Below, piece after piece: positions 36,264-42,896 of a DNA stretch of 64,000 bases. A program made the position numbers and the translations under genes. The notes beneath the pieces are model-generated. The model ran no database searches. It worked only from the letters and a program-made list of their open reading frames with translations, and was not told where the DNA came from. The DNA comes from Methanothermobacter sp. (GTDB taxonomy: Archaea > Methanobacteriota > Methanobacteria > Methanobacteriales > Methanothermobacteraceae). The DNA is taken from positions 1-64,000 of the forward strand of contig NZ_JASFYG010000006.1 in NCBI RefSeq assembly GCF_030055435.1, given 5' to 3'. Numbering within the stretch: the stretch's first letter is position 1; each line of letters starts with the position of its first letter.

Positions 36264-36842
36264 TTGGAGAAACTCATCAACGAACACCTCGAAAATGGCA
36301 GGAGCGTGGCTGTGAGATACAGGGACGTCACAGAATATGATATAAACGCAGACTACGAGATCATCTACCTGGAGATTATAAACCCCGCAAAGGAAACCGC
36401 TGCGATGATACTCTCAGAGCTTATAGAATCATCCAAAACCACCATATACAGCAAATACACTCTGAATGAAATCACAAGGACCATAAAGAAAAGAACAAAA
36501 AACAGGGACGTCCTGATAGTCTTCAATGATCTGCAGGACCTCTCAAGGAGCTCAACCCGCTTCTTCCTGGATATAATCAGTGAGGTCCAGATACTCTGCA
36601 GCATACGAGCAGAGACAAAGGGATACCACACAAAGCTCCTGAACAATATGAAGGTCCTGAGCCTCGAAGAAGATGAAGTGACCGACATAAAAATACCTCT
36701 GATCATAATGGGAGGGCTTATAGCCTTTTTATTATACCTGAAGATTGCAATGGGCCTTACGGGAACTGTTGCATATCTTGTTCTTGCATCTGTATGGTTT
36801 GGAACGATAATAGCAAGGACACTGCTCTGGATTGCATCATGA
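36264..36842 (+). CDS. Membrane protein with degenerate ATPase-like domain
   Basis: 192 residues starting at TTG with GGGGAGTG upstream. The N-terminal 140 residues contain VLIVFNDLQDLSRSSTRFFLDII followed by VQILCSIRAE, a pattern like Walker B and sensor strands of AAA/STAND ATPases, but no Walker A loop is visible. Two C-terminal membrane helices (about 148-188) follow. Overlaps the next gene by ATGA, so the two are coupled. Function unknown; possibly an accessory-element membrane protein. Confidence 0.55.
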   Translation: MEKLINEHLENGRSVAVRYRDVTEYDINADYEIIYLEIINPAKETAAMILSELIESSKTTIYSKYTLNEITRTIKKRTKNRDVLIVFNDLQDLSRSSTRFFLDIISEVQILCSIRAETKGYHTKLLNNMKVLSLEEDEVTDIKIPLIIMGGLIAFLLYLKIAMGLTGTVAYLVLASVWFGTIIARTLLWIAS

Positions 36843-37585
36843 AATTCACAGGAGTTCAGATGGGGATGAGATGGTACACTCATGCGATTTTTGCATTTAT
36901 CATGGGCACTGTCCTTGGTTATATCCTCGGTGTGGATCTGGGACCCTACTATTTTATTGTTACAGTTGCAGCAGGTACAGTAATTGATTTCCTGGAAATT
37001 GCAGTTTATGATAATCACAAAAGAAACCTTCACAACCTCTTCATTCTAATACCCTCAGCTCTGATTTACATGATGTATGATGCCACAATAGGCGCGGGGC
37101 TGACAGTGGGGCTCTTCTCACATATTGTACTTGACTGTATGACACCTACAGGTTGCCCACTCCTTCACCCTTTAAAGAAGATGAGATACGCTGTGAAATG
37201 GAAGAATAAAAACTCCAAGGCACGTGAAAGGAGGATCCTGGCAGTAATGGTCGTACTTGCATTCTGTACAGTGGTAATAATGGTTCCGCACAGTCCTGTG
37301 AATGGCATGATCGAATCATGGGCGGCAGGCCAAAACACAGGCAATAGGTCAGACCAAGGATTTACAGGACCCCACCTGAGCATAAGCAACCCTACAAGGG
37401 ACGTGTGGATCCACCCCTTCTCAAATGGGAGCATATTCATAGATGTGGAAGATGATCCATCCAGTAAGTACCACCACACTTCAGGCCCATCTAGATCCAG
37501 ATATAAACTACAAGGAGACCCAGATAAAAAAGAAAAGAAAAATGAAAACAATACAAACAATTTCAACTCCTCTAAACAAAGATAG
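36839..37585 (+). CDS. YdjM/DUF457-type membrane metal-dependent hydrolase
   Basis: 248 residues from ATG 36839 (ATG 36860 with GGAG upstream is equally possible). Motifs THAIFAF, DFLEI, HNLF and HIVLDCMTPTGCPLLHPL match the membrane-bound YdjM family, whose conserved His/Asp residues are thought to bind metal. Four to five membrane helices precede a hydrophilic, Asn/Lys-rich tail of about 90 residues. Often found near prophages or SOS genes in bacteria. Coupled to the preceding gene. Confidence 0.72.
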   Translation: MKFTGVQMGMRWYTHAIFAFIMGTVLGYILGVDLGPYYFIVTVAAGTVIDFLEIAVYDNHKRNLHNLFILIPSALIYMMYDATIGAGLTVGLFSHIVLDCMTPTGCPLLHPLKKMRYAVKWKNKNSKARERRILAVMVVLAFCTVVIMVPHSPVNGMIESWAAGQNTGNRSDQGFTGPHLSISNPTRDVWIHPFSNGSIFIDVEDDPSSKYHHTSGPSRSRYKLQGDPDKKEKKNENNTNNFNSSKQR

Positions 37586-37590
37586 AATCC

Positions 37591-37632
37591 CATAACCTGT
37601 CATAACCACAACCATAACCAGCCATAACCAGG
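37591..37632. repeat. Four helically phased CATAACC repeats
   Basis: CATAACC starts at 37591, 37601, 37613 and 37623, spaced 10, 12 and 10 bp, so all copies face the same side of the helix. Located just after the stop of the YdjM-like gene, about 300 bp before the DUF6788-like gene. Looks like a protein-binding array. Confidence 0.45.
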
Positions 37633-37710
37633 ATATCCAGAGGTCACATTAAGAATCTGATAAATCCAAAAAACAATCAAAACTGATATTATCGTTAAAA
37701 AAGGATTATG

Positions 37711-37755
37711 GTATCGTCAAAAGATCAAAAGAAAGCTTTAATGATCTTGTGATAC
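37711..37755. other. Imperfect 45-bp inverted repeat
   Basis: GTATC (37711-37715) plus AAGATCA (37721-37727) pair with TGATCTT (37742-37748) plus GATAC (37751-37755). Could be a 3'-UTR hairpin or a binding site. The rest of the 390-bp gap 37586-37977 holds the phased repeats and the operator listed separately; no gene is seen. Confidence 0.35.
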
Positions 37756-37913
37756 GGTTACAAAACTGGGTTTCACCAATATATAACAATTTTTTATGAT
37801 AATTCCAATACGGTAATCACTTTCAGGAATTTTCCTGATACCTGTTTCGATGCATAGGAGTACCTTTACCTGTGCATGACAGGAGACTCAGACCTAAATT
37901 CAGTTGCACTCTT

Positions 37914-37962
37914 TTCTTATGTAACCATGAACAAGATTTATATGTAAAAAGTTACATAAGAA
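37914..37962. promoter_or_regulatory. Inverted-repeat operator, copy B, enclosing a TATA box
   Basis: TTCTTATGTAAC (37914-37925) and GTTACATAAGAA (37951-37962) form perfect 12-bp arms around a 25-bp spacer that contains TTTATATG (about 37937-37944), the likely TATA box of the gene at 37978. Binding of a dimer to both arms would block the promoter. Same arms as copy A at 33136. Confidence 0.65.
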
Positions 37963-37977
37963 AATATGGTGATGGTG

Positions 37978-38301
37978 ATGATAAAGTCATTCACCGCGAT
38001 AGTAGACAGACAGAAAGACGTTGAAACCCTGCAGGAGATGAAAGACTACATAGCTGCAAGAATCAGGGCCCTGGAAAGCCAGACCTCTGAGGCTGGAGAC
38101 GGGTCCTCAGGTAAGAGCAGGGAGGTCGTGGCCTCAGTAACCTACAGGCTTGAAAAGGTGAGGTGCGGGAAAAAGGGCTGTAAGAAATGTCCACACGGCC
38201 CCTACTGGTACGCCTACTGGAAAGAAAACGGAAAAACAAAATCAAAATACATAGGGAAAACGCCGAAACCAGTGACTAGGACACCGAAAGCTCCTCAATA
38301 A
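37978..38301 (+). CDS. DUF6788-like protein of mobile elements
   Basis: 107 residues. An N-terminal helix with coiled-coil character (EMKDYIAARIRALES) precedes a small cysteine-containing module: RCGKKGCKKCPHGPYWYAYW and KSKYIGK. This module is typical of DUF6788 proteins often found in archaeal plasmids and proviruses; function unknown, possibly nucleic-acid binding. Upstream ATG/GTG codons at 37966-37975 are also possible starts; a GGTGATGGTG run acts as the Shine-Dalgarno. Controlled by operator B. Overlaps the convergent gene by 26 bp. Confidence 0.62.
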   Translation: MIKSFTAIVDRQKDVETLQEMKDYIAARIRALESQTSEAGDGSSGKSREVVASVTYRLEKVRCGKKGCKKCPHGPYWYAYWKENGKTKSKYIGKTPKPVTRTPKAPQ

Positions 38302-38521
38302 CCTCTTTTTGCATTGAAACAAATGAGAAGCCCTCCCTGTCAACATCCAGGAGTTCATCCTCAGTGAAGAGGTACCTGGCCTCATCAGGCATCAGATACA
38401 GAACTGCAAGGTACTCATCAAACCACTCCATATACACAGGCTCATCAGGGACAAAGAAATAGTAATTACCTGTGATCCTATCCATGAAGAGCCTGCCACG
38501 AACCATCCTTGAACCTGACAC
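38276..38521 (-). CDS. Small accessory protein, unknown function
   Basis: 81 residues, acidic, rich in aromatic residues (NYYFFVPDEPVYMEWFDEYL). GTG 38521 is chosen because GGTGAT lies 4 nt upstream; GTG codons at 38533/38530 are alternatives. It follows the gene at 38534 directly and the two form an operon. No family recognised. Converges on the DUF6788-like gene with 3' overlap. Confidence 0.5.
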   Translation of the reverse strand: MSGSRMVRGRLFMDRITGNYYFFVPDEPVYMEWFDEYLAVLYLMPDEARYLFTEDELLDVDREGFSFVSMQKEVIEELSVS

Positions 38522-38533
38522 TCCAATCACCAC

Positions 38534-38941
38534 CTACATCAACCTCTGCTGAAGTTCCTCTGAAATCAACCTGTGCAGGTAGAAACCCCTATGCCTGCAG
38601 GACTCCACATCCAGGACAAAGGAGGACCCATCATCCCTGAGGGCCGTGAGGGGTACAAAGAACCAGTGCCTCACCTCAGGTATCAGAGTCGTGACAAAGG
38701 GCCTCGCCCTGAACCTGGTTGCAAGTCTCCTCAGCTTCCAGATGTAAGCCTTGGGGAGTTCAAAGACCTCCATGTATGGCAGGAGGACCATGAACAGAAA
38801 AACAGTTTCACCATCACCTGCAAGCATGAGGTGCATTTCACGCTCCCTGATACTCAGAACATCAAAATTCTCCTGCATGAGGGACCTCTTGAGGTCATTC
38901 TGGCGATTCAAGAACGCCTCACTGTTGACATACTCACTCAA
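38534..38941 (-). CDS. Accessory protein, unknown function, with decayed paralogue at 35.5 kb
   Basis: About 135 residues from a TTG start at 38941, which lies 6 nt after GGAGGT; a longer frame to 39082 lacks a ribosome site and has low-complexity sequence. The protein has a hydrophobic segment (VFLFMVLLPYMEVFEL) and ends RGFYLHRLISEELQQRLM. That C-terminal motif recurs in the remnant at 35510-35630. Function unknown; probably specific to the mobile element. Confidence 0.52.
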   Translation of the reverse strand: MSEYVNSEAFLNRQNDLKRSLMQENFDVLSIREREMHLMLAGDGETVFLFMVLLPYMEVFELPKAYIWKLRRLATRFRARPFVTTLIPEVRHWFFVPLTALRDDGSSFVLDVESCRHRGFYLHRLISEELQQRLM

Positions 38942-39183
38942 TTCCAGACCTCCACAAGGTTTAATGCCGTGGACAGGCCCCCCGTGGTGGAGGCACCCTG
39001 AGGGGGGAGATTCGGCCGGAGAGGGACACAATCTGAATTCCATAATTAATTGCATGTGGGACCTGTCCACCGACACTTTCATATTAAACTGAATAAAAAA
39101 AGTAATAAAAATTTATGGGTACAGAAACAGCAGGTAAACCTGTGAATCTCATTTAAGCCATCCATAAATATGGGATTGTTGAA

Positions 39184-39211
39184 GGGGGTTGGTGGGGGTG
39201 GGCGGGTGGGG
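39184..39211 (+). other. G-quadruplex motif upstream of iteron array
   Basis: Five G-runs of 5, 5, 3, 3 and 4 bases (39184-39188, 39194-39198, 39200-39202, 39204-39206, 39208-39211) with loops of 1-5 bases satisfy the standard four-run quadruplex rule. Situated 60 bp before the iteron array, in a gene-free 665-bp region. Confidence 0.5.
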
Positions 39212-39271
39212 TGTACAAGTTAGATCCAGAGCCCATAAAAACTGGCCCCACTCCAGGACCCCCATATGTCT

Positions 39272-39551
39272 GATATACAGGGTGTGTATATCATGATATA
39301 CATGGGGTGTATATAACTCTCCGAGGGTACCCGCCGGTCGGGGCTGATATCGATATACAGATATTGTAATACATCATCTGATATACGTGGTGTGTATATC
39401 TGGGGGTGTGGGGGTGATATACGTTGAAGGTATGCCTGTAGGGCCGTCCTGATATACATATACACGATATATATATCAGGTTTTTCTCCAGGAGACCTTC
39501 GCTGGGTTATATACAGTATGTGTATATCATGATATACAATGAGAGTATATA
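39272..39551. repeat. Array of about eight 21-bp palindromic iterons
   Basis: Consensus GATATAC-N7-GTATATC. Copies start at 39272, 39295, 39352 (right arm GTAATAC), 39380, 39416 (right arm GTATGCC), 39451 (left arm followed by a 12-bp AT palindrome 39466-39477), 39508 (left arm TATATAC) and 39531 (right arm GTATATA). Copies 1 and 4 are perfect palindromic pairs. The first two and last two are spaced exactly 23 bp and share the junction GTATATCATGATATAC or near it. The array ends 57 bp before a ribbon-helix-helix gene whose TATA box is embedded in the last repeat. Likely an operator, plasmid origin or partition site. Confidence 0.75.
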
Positions 39552-39608
39552 AATACTAAAAATGATTATTTTATTATTAAATTAATTATAAGATCAGGAG
39601 GTGTTAAT

Positions 39609-39785
39609 CTGGATAATTCCTGGAGACGGTTCTCTAATAAAAAAGTGCAGATGATCATAGAACTACCTGAAAGACTGCTGAGGGACCTCAGATTCATGGC
39701 CCTCCTGAAAGGCATGGATGAGGAAGAACTCCTGCAGGAAATCATAACAGACAAAATCAGTGACATTAAAGGCAAAAACAACTAG
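39609..39785 (+). CDS. Ribbon-helix-helix protein, probable CTG start
   Basis: 58 residues. KVQMIIELP (strand), ERLLRDLRFMALLKG (helix A) and DEEELLQEIITDKISDIKG (helix B) give a complete ribbon-helix-helix. A perfect AGGAGGTG (39596-39603) lies 5 nt before CTG 39609, and no ATG, GTG or TTG in frame fits; ATG at 39651 would cut into the strand. TATATAAAT at about 39546-39554 is the promoter, inside the last iteron. The protein is the obvious candidate to bind the array (CopG/ParG/Omega-like copy control, partition or autorepression). Confidence 0.65.
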   Translation: MDNSWRRFSNKKVQMIIELPERLLRDLRFMALLKGMDEEELLQEIITDKISDIKGKNN

Positions 39786-39798
39786 ATTCGAGTCCCAA

Positions 39799-39960
39799 TT
39801 ACTCTTTTTCTAGGTGATCAAGAATTATCTTCCGAATGTAGTTACTCATCGTGCTCCTCGGCGGGACCCTCCTCTTGAGGGCCTCAACCTCATCAGGGTA
39901 AAGCCTCACAACAACGGGTTTTGTGTTCTTGAAACCGCCACCAGGTCTGCTGCCAGCCAA
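39799..39960 (-). CDS. Ribbon-helix-helix protein, convergent with the iteron-linked one
   Basis: 53 residues from TTG 39960, which follows AGGAGGT by 7 nt; a GTG at 39990 gives a longer frame without a ribosome site. KPVVVRLYPDEVEALKRRV and STMSNYIRKIILDHLEKE form strand, helix A and helix B. A glycine-rich N-terminal arm (SRPGGGFKNTK) is like flexible arms of ParG. TATA-like TTTATAAG (about 40001-40008, minus strand) precedes it. Confidence 0.6.
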   Translation of the reverse strand: MAGSRPGGGFKNTKPVVVRLYPDEVEALKRRVPPRSTMSNYIRKIILDHLEKE

Positions 39961-40109
39961 GAATAATACCTCCTCTGTGTAGACCTTCACCCTTGGAACT
40001 TATAAAGGTTTAGGAAACCAGGGCAACTTTTCTGGGGTCCCTGCAGAGTTGATACAGAAAGACAAAATTGCTGGGCCAAAAAAATTATGAATAGAGAATA
40101 AAAAGGAAG

Positions 40110-40544
40110 TCAAATATTCATTCTCAGGAGCTCCTCAAGTTCAAGTCTGGTTATACCACACTTCATGGCATGGAAACCAATAGTGTCATTACCTGTGAAC
40201 TCATTGATCTCCATCGGATCACAGTCAAAAACCTCAGCTATGCTCTTAATGGACCTGATTGATTCCAGGATCTTCTCATCAACCTCAAAATCAGCAGAGT
40301 ACCTGGACTCAAGAAGCTGGAGGTACTCGCGCTTCTCCTCAATCTTCCTCTGCGTTTTCTTAAGGACATCCTCAAGTTCACTGATCTCATCCTTCAGGAG
40401 CTCAATCTCAACACGGAGCCTCGTGCTTTCACTGCTGATCTTACTGGCAAAGTAGTCGATGGCATCCCCGTAGCTGTAATTACTGTTCTTTATGATCACC
40501 TTGGACTGAGGCTTGCACCTGGCAGAGACCAGAACCTTCTGCAT
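40110..40544 (-). CDS. Coiled-coil accessory protein, unknown function
   Basis: 144 residues. The middle (about 40-95) is a strong coiled coil (RVEIELLKDEISELEDVLKKTQ); the C-terminal 50 residues form a compact helical domain (ITRLELEELLRM) that could be a small helix-turn-helix. GGAGTGAT precedes ATG 40544 and overlaps the stop of the 35-residue gene upstream, so the two are coupled. No family recognised. Confidence 0.55.
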   Translation of the reverse strand: MQKVLVSARCKPQSKVIIKNSNYSYGDAIDYFASKISSESTRLRVEIELLKDEISELEDVLKKTQRKIEEKREYLQLLESRYSADFEVDEKILESIRSIKSIAEVFDCDPMEINEFTGNDTIGFHAMKCGITRLELEELLRMNI

Positions 40545-40552
40545 ATACGTAA

Positions 40553-40660
40553 TCACTCCCTCAGAAGCGTTTCAGCATCATCCAGGAGTTTAACCAGCCT
40601 CTCAAATGCATCAATGGCCTCCAGTATCTCCCTGAGATCATCTTCACCAACACTATTCAT
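40553..40660 (-). CDS. 35-residue helical micro-protein
   Basis: A short frame with excellent signals: GGAGGTG 6 nt before ATG 40660, and a TATA box TTTATATAA about 50 bp upstream. The product is one acidic amphipathic helix (DLREILEAIDAFERLVKLLDD). Its stop overlaps the ribosome site of the coiled-coil gene. May be a leader that couples translation or a true helper peptide. Confidence 0.5.
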   Translation of the reverse strand: MNSVGEDDLREILEAIDAFERLVKLLDDAETLLRE

Positions 40661-40680
40661 AACAACACCTCCAAAATTAT

Positions 40681-40716
40681 TACAATAATTGTATTAAAAT
40701 AACATTATATAAATAT
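40681..40716 (-). promoter_or_regulatory. Promoter with 13-bp palindrome
   Basis: On the minus strand TTTATATAA (about 40708-40716) is followed by the palindrome TACAATTATTGTA (40681-40693) exactly where transcription should start. This is the arrangement of an operator for a small repressor controlling the 35-residue/coiled-coil operon. Confidence 0.5.
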
Positions 40717-40770
40717 TACTAAAACTAGCAGTTGGTAAAAAATGAATGAATAAAAGATCAATCAGAGACC

Positions 40771-41961
40771 CTAATCAGGGATTCTCTTACTCAAAAGTTC
40801 ATTGATCTCAGGGTACTGCTTGAATATCCTTATGAGCTTCTCAGTCTTCTGGATCTCCTCCTTCATCTGATTATAAATCTTCTCAACCTCCCTCAAGCGC
40901 CTGTAATCCCTATCCTCAATGGTCCTCACCTCAACACCATCAATTGAAAGATACGGGAGGGCCTTCATGTACCTCCTCTTGAGGTCCTCAGGATCCATGT
41001 ACCAGTAGGCCCTATCCACATCAGAGATCTTATGACCTGCAAGGAAGTCCGCCAGGACCTTGTCACCCAGCTTATTAATGATGGTGGATATGAAGTACTT
41101 CCTGAGTGCATGGGCCCTCCAGAAACTGTAGGCACCATCCTTCTTCCTGAAACCCGCCTCGAGGCCTATACGCCTGAAATTCGTTACGATGATATCCCTG
41201 TCAATATCCTCACCATTTCTCTTAACAAAGAGAGCCCGATCATAATCCCTGATGCGTATCTTCTCATTCCTGCCATACATCCGCTCCTTGAGGTAATTCA
41301 GGATCTCCTTCGTGGCCTCAGGTGGGATGAAGGTCATGTAGCGGTAGTTAACCTTCTTCCTGACAATATCCAGGGTTATGATCTCATCCATGAGTTCATC
41401 CCTGGCATTGAAGAGGTCCTCAACCGTTTCAAGTTCACGGCCGATGGCATCACCTGCAGCATCCAGGAACTTTCTGATGGTCAGCCTCCTGGCCTCTGCC
41501 TGCGCCATGCCTGAGAGTGCCATGAGGTAGATGAGGGCCTTCTCCCTGGGCGGTGCCATGCTCACAAGTGTCCTGAGTTCCTCCCTGGTGATGAGTTTGC
41601 CATAGTTCTGCTCCAGACAGATGTCCCCTGAGGGCTGTCTGAGTTTTGGCATTGTGATGTCCATGGCCTCATAGAATGACCTTACGGCATAATAGTAAAG
41701 GCTGATGGTGGAGGGGGCCTTGCCCTCATCCTCAAGGGTCCTTCTGAACTTCAGGAGATGCAGGTTTATCTTGCGGTTTCTCATCCTGATGCCGGCCTCC
41801 TCCTCTTCCTCTGCCTCAGTTATGAGTTCTGCAGGTGTCATGCCTGTGACCATGCAGTACTTCTTGAGGCACTGGAGGTATGTTTTGAAGGTGGACTTCT
41901 CCAAACCCTTCCTGAGTACCCAGGTCTCAAATATCACATGGTCCGAATCTCCAAACTTCAT
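40771..41961 (-). CDS. Tyrosine recombinase/integrase
   Basis: 396 residues. An N-terminal SAM-like DNA-binding domain (KSTFKTYLQCLKKY; LEDEGKAPSTISLYYYAVRSFYE) is followed by the catalytic domain: first Arg in LSGMAQAEARRL, H-x-x-R in HALRKYF, second His in LAGHKISDVDRAY and the nucleophile Tyr in WYMD. It resembles integrases found in Methanothermobacter chromosomes and psiM-type proviruses. GGAGGAGAG precedes ATG 41961. A palindromic site lies immediately upstream. Most likely the enzyme that inserted the 35-42 kb element. Confidence 0.9.
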   Translation of the reverse strand: MKFGDSDHVIFETWVLRKGLEKSTFKTYLQCLKKYCMVTGMTPAELITEAEEEEEAGIRMRNRKINLHLLKFRRTLEDEGKAPSTISLYYYAVRSFYEAMDITMPKLRQPSGDICLEQNYGKLITREELRTLVSMAPPREKALIYLMALSGMAQAEARRLTIRKFLDAAGDAIGRELETVEDLFNARDELMDEIITLDIVRKKVNYRYMTFIPPEATKEILNYLKERMYGRNEKIRIRDYDRALFVKRNGEDIDRDIIVTNFRRIGLEAGFRKKDGAYSFWRAHALRKYFISTIINKLGDKVLADFLAGHKISDVDRAYWYMDPEDLKRRYMKALPYLSIDGVEVRTIEDRDYRRLREVEKIYNQMKEEIQKTEKLIRIFKQYPEINELLSKRIPD

Positions 41962-42008
41962 ACACTCTCCTCCAAAAATATTATTTAATACTGTCCCTTA
42001 AATATCTT

Positions 42009-42082
42009 ATTACAAATAGTGTTTATTCGGACCATACGTTCGTAATAGTATCCTATTACGAATATACGGACTGAATAAACTG
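42009..42082. promoter_or_regulatory. Palindromic site upstream of integrase (attachment or operator)
   Basis: Perfect inner palindrome TTCGTAATAG (42039-42048), TATC, CTATTACGAA (42053-42062). Outer arms GTTTATTC (42021-42028) and GAATAAAC (42073-42080) are also exact complements. A third half site TATTACAAATA sits at 42009-42019. Nested inverted sites next to an integrase gene fit core- and arm-type binding sites, or an autoregulatory operator. No tRNA gene, the usual archaeal target, is nearby. Confidence 0.6.
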
Positions 42083-42185
42083 GATATTTCCATTTATAGA
42101 AAATTTTTTCAAACTAATCAGTAGATGAGGGATGAGAATCAAAAAATATCATTGATCTGAAAAAGAATTATAAATTATTTTATCT

Positions 42186-42638
42186 TTATCCTCCTGAGGG
42201 AATCCCTATAGGAGAAATCAGTCTTCCCTCTGTTCTGAATCCGATAATTGAAACATCTTCAGTGACGTTTATTCTTCCCCTGAACTTTCTTTTTTCTCCA
42301 GGTTCAAGCCTATCTATATCGATTCCATCAACCTTCACTACATTTCCATAATCGTCAATTAATTTTATATAGACAACCCCAAAATCTAGAGGCTGATTGT
42401 ACCTGTTTTGAACTTCTCCCGTGATAAAATAAGCTCCATTAGCCTCTTCAATAGTGAAATTGATGACATCAAACTGGACAAGCCCTTTTTCATAGGAGGT
42501 CATAACTTCGCTTCCTTCAAAACTTCCCACCATAAAAATAAATATGGACCATAAAAGGAAGATAGAAATCTTTGTAATTCGTCCACGTCTATTCCACCAT
42601 TCACTGATTCTTCCAATTATACCTCGTTTATCTCCCAT
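42186..42638 (-). CDS. Membrane-anchored FxLYD-type protein
   Basis: 150 residues. A basic N-terminus and one membrane helix (about 23-40) precede an extracellular beta domain of the FxLYD type (ITGEVQNRYNQPLDFGVVYIKLID, LEPGEKRKFRGRI). Such domains are widespread in exported methanogen proteins; ligand unknown. GGTGATTTA lies before ATG 42638. Related in fold to the lipoprotein at 42897. Confidence 0.68.
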   Translation of the reverse strand: MGDKRGIIGRISEWWNRRGRITKISIFLLWSIFIFMVGSFEGSEVMTSYEKGLVQFDVINFTIEEANGAYFITGEVQNRYNQPLDFGVVYIKLIDDYGNVVKVDGIDIDRLEPGEKRKFRGRINVTEDVSIIGFRTEGRLISPIGIPSGG

Positions 42639-42896
42639 TAAATCACCTTTAACATTAAACAGATAAACTATAAATTCATCTGATTAAAGTTTTTTCTATT
42701 TAATCTCAAATAACTACTTAATAAACATATAATAGATGACTATTATTATAATAAATAGAGGTATTCAATTTTTTCAGACTGCATTTAATTATTTCAATTT
42801 TTTACTACATAAAAAGGTCGATACTAAAATAATTCACTTAGATGGTGCATCCTAAAGCTGCTATTAATTTATAAAAAATAAAGAGATCCTGCTTAA

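Noticed and set aside
39272-39551. CRISPR array
   Set aside because: The repeats are palindromic 21-mers with unequal, very short gaps (2-15 bp) and sequence variation; no cas gene is present.
39461-39600. tRNA-like attachment site near the iterons
   Set aside because: No cloverleaf or T-loop sequence could be found there or near the integrase.
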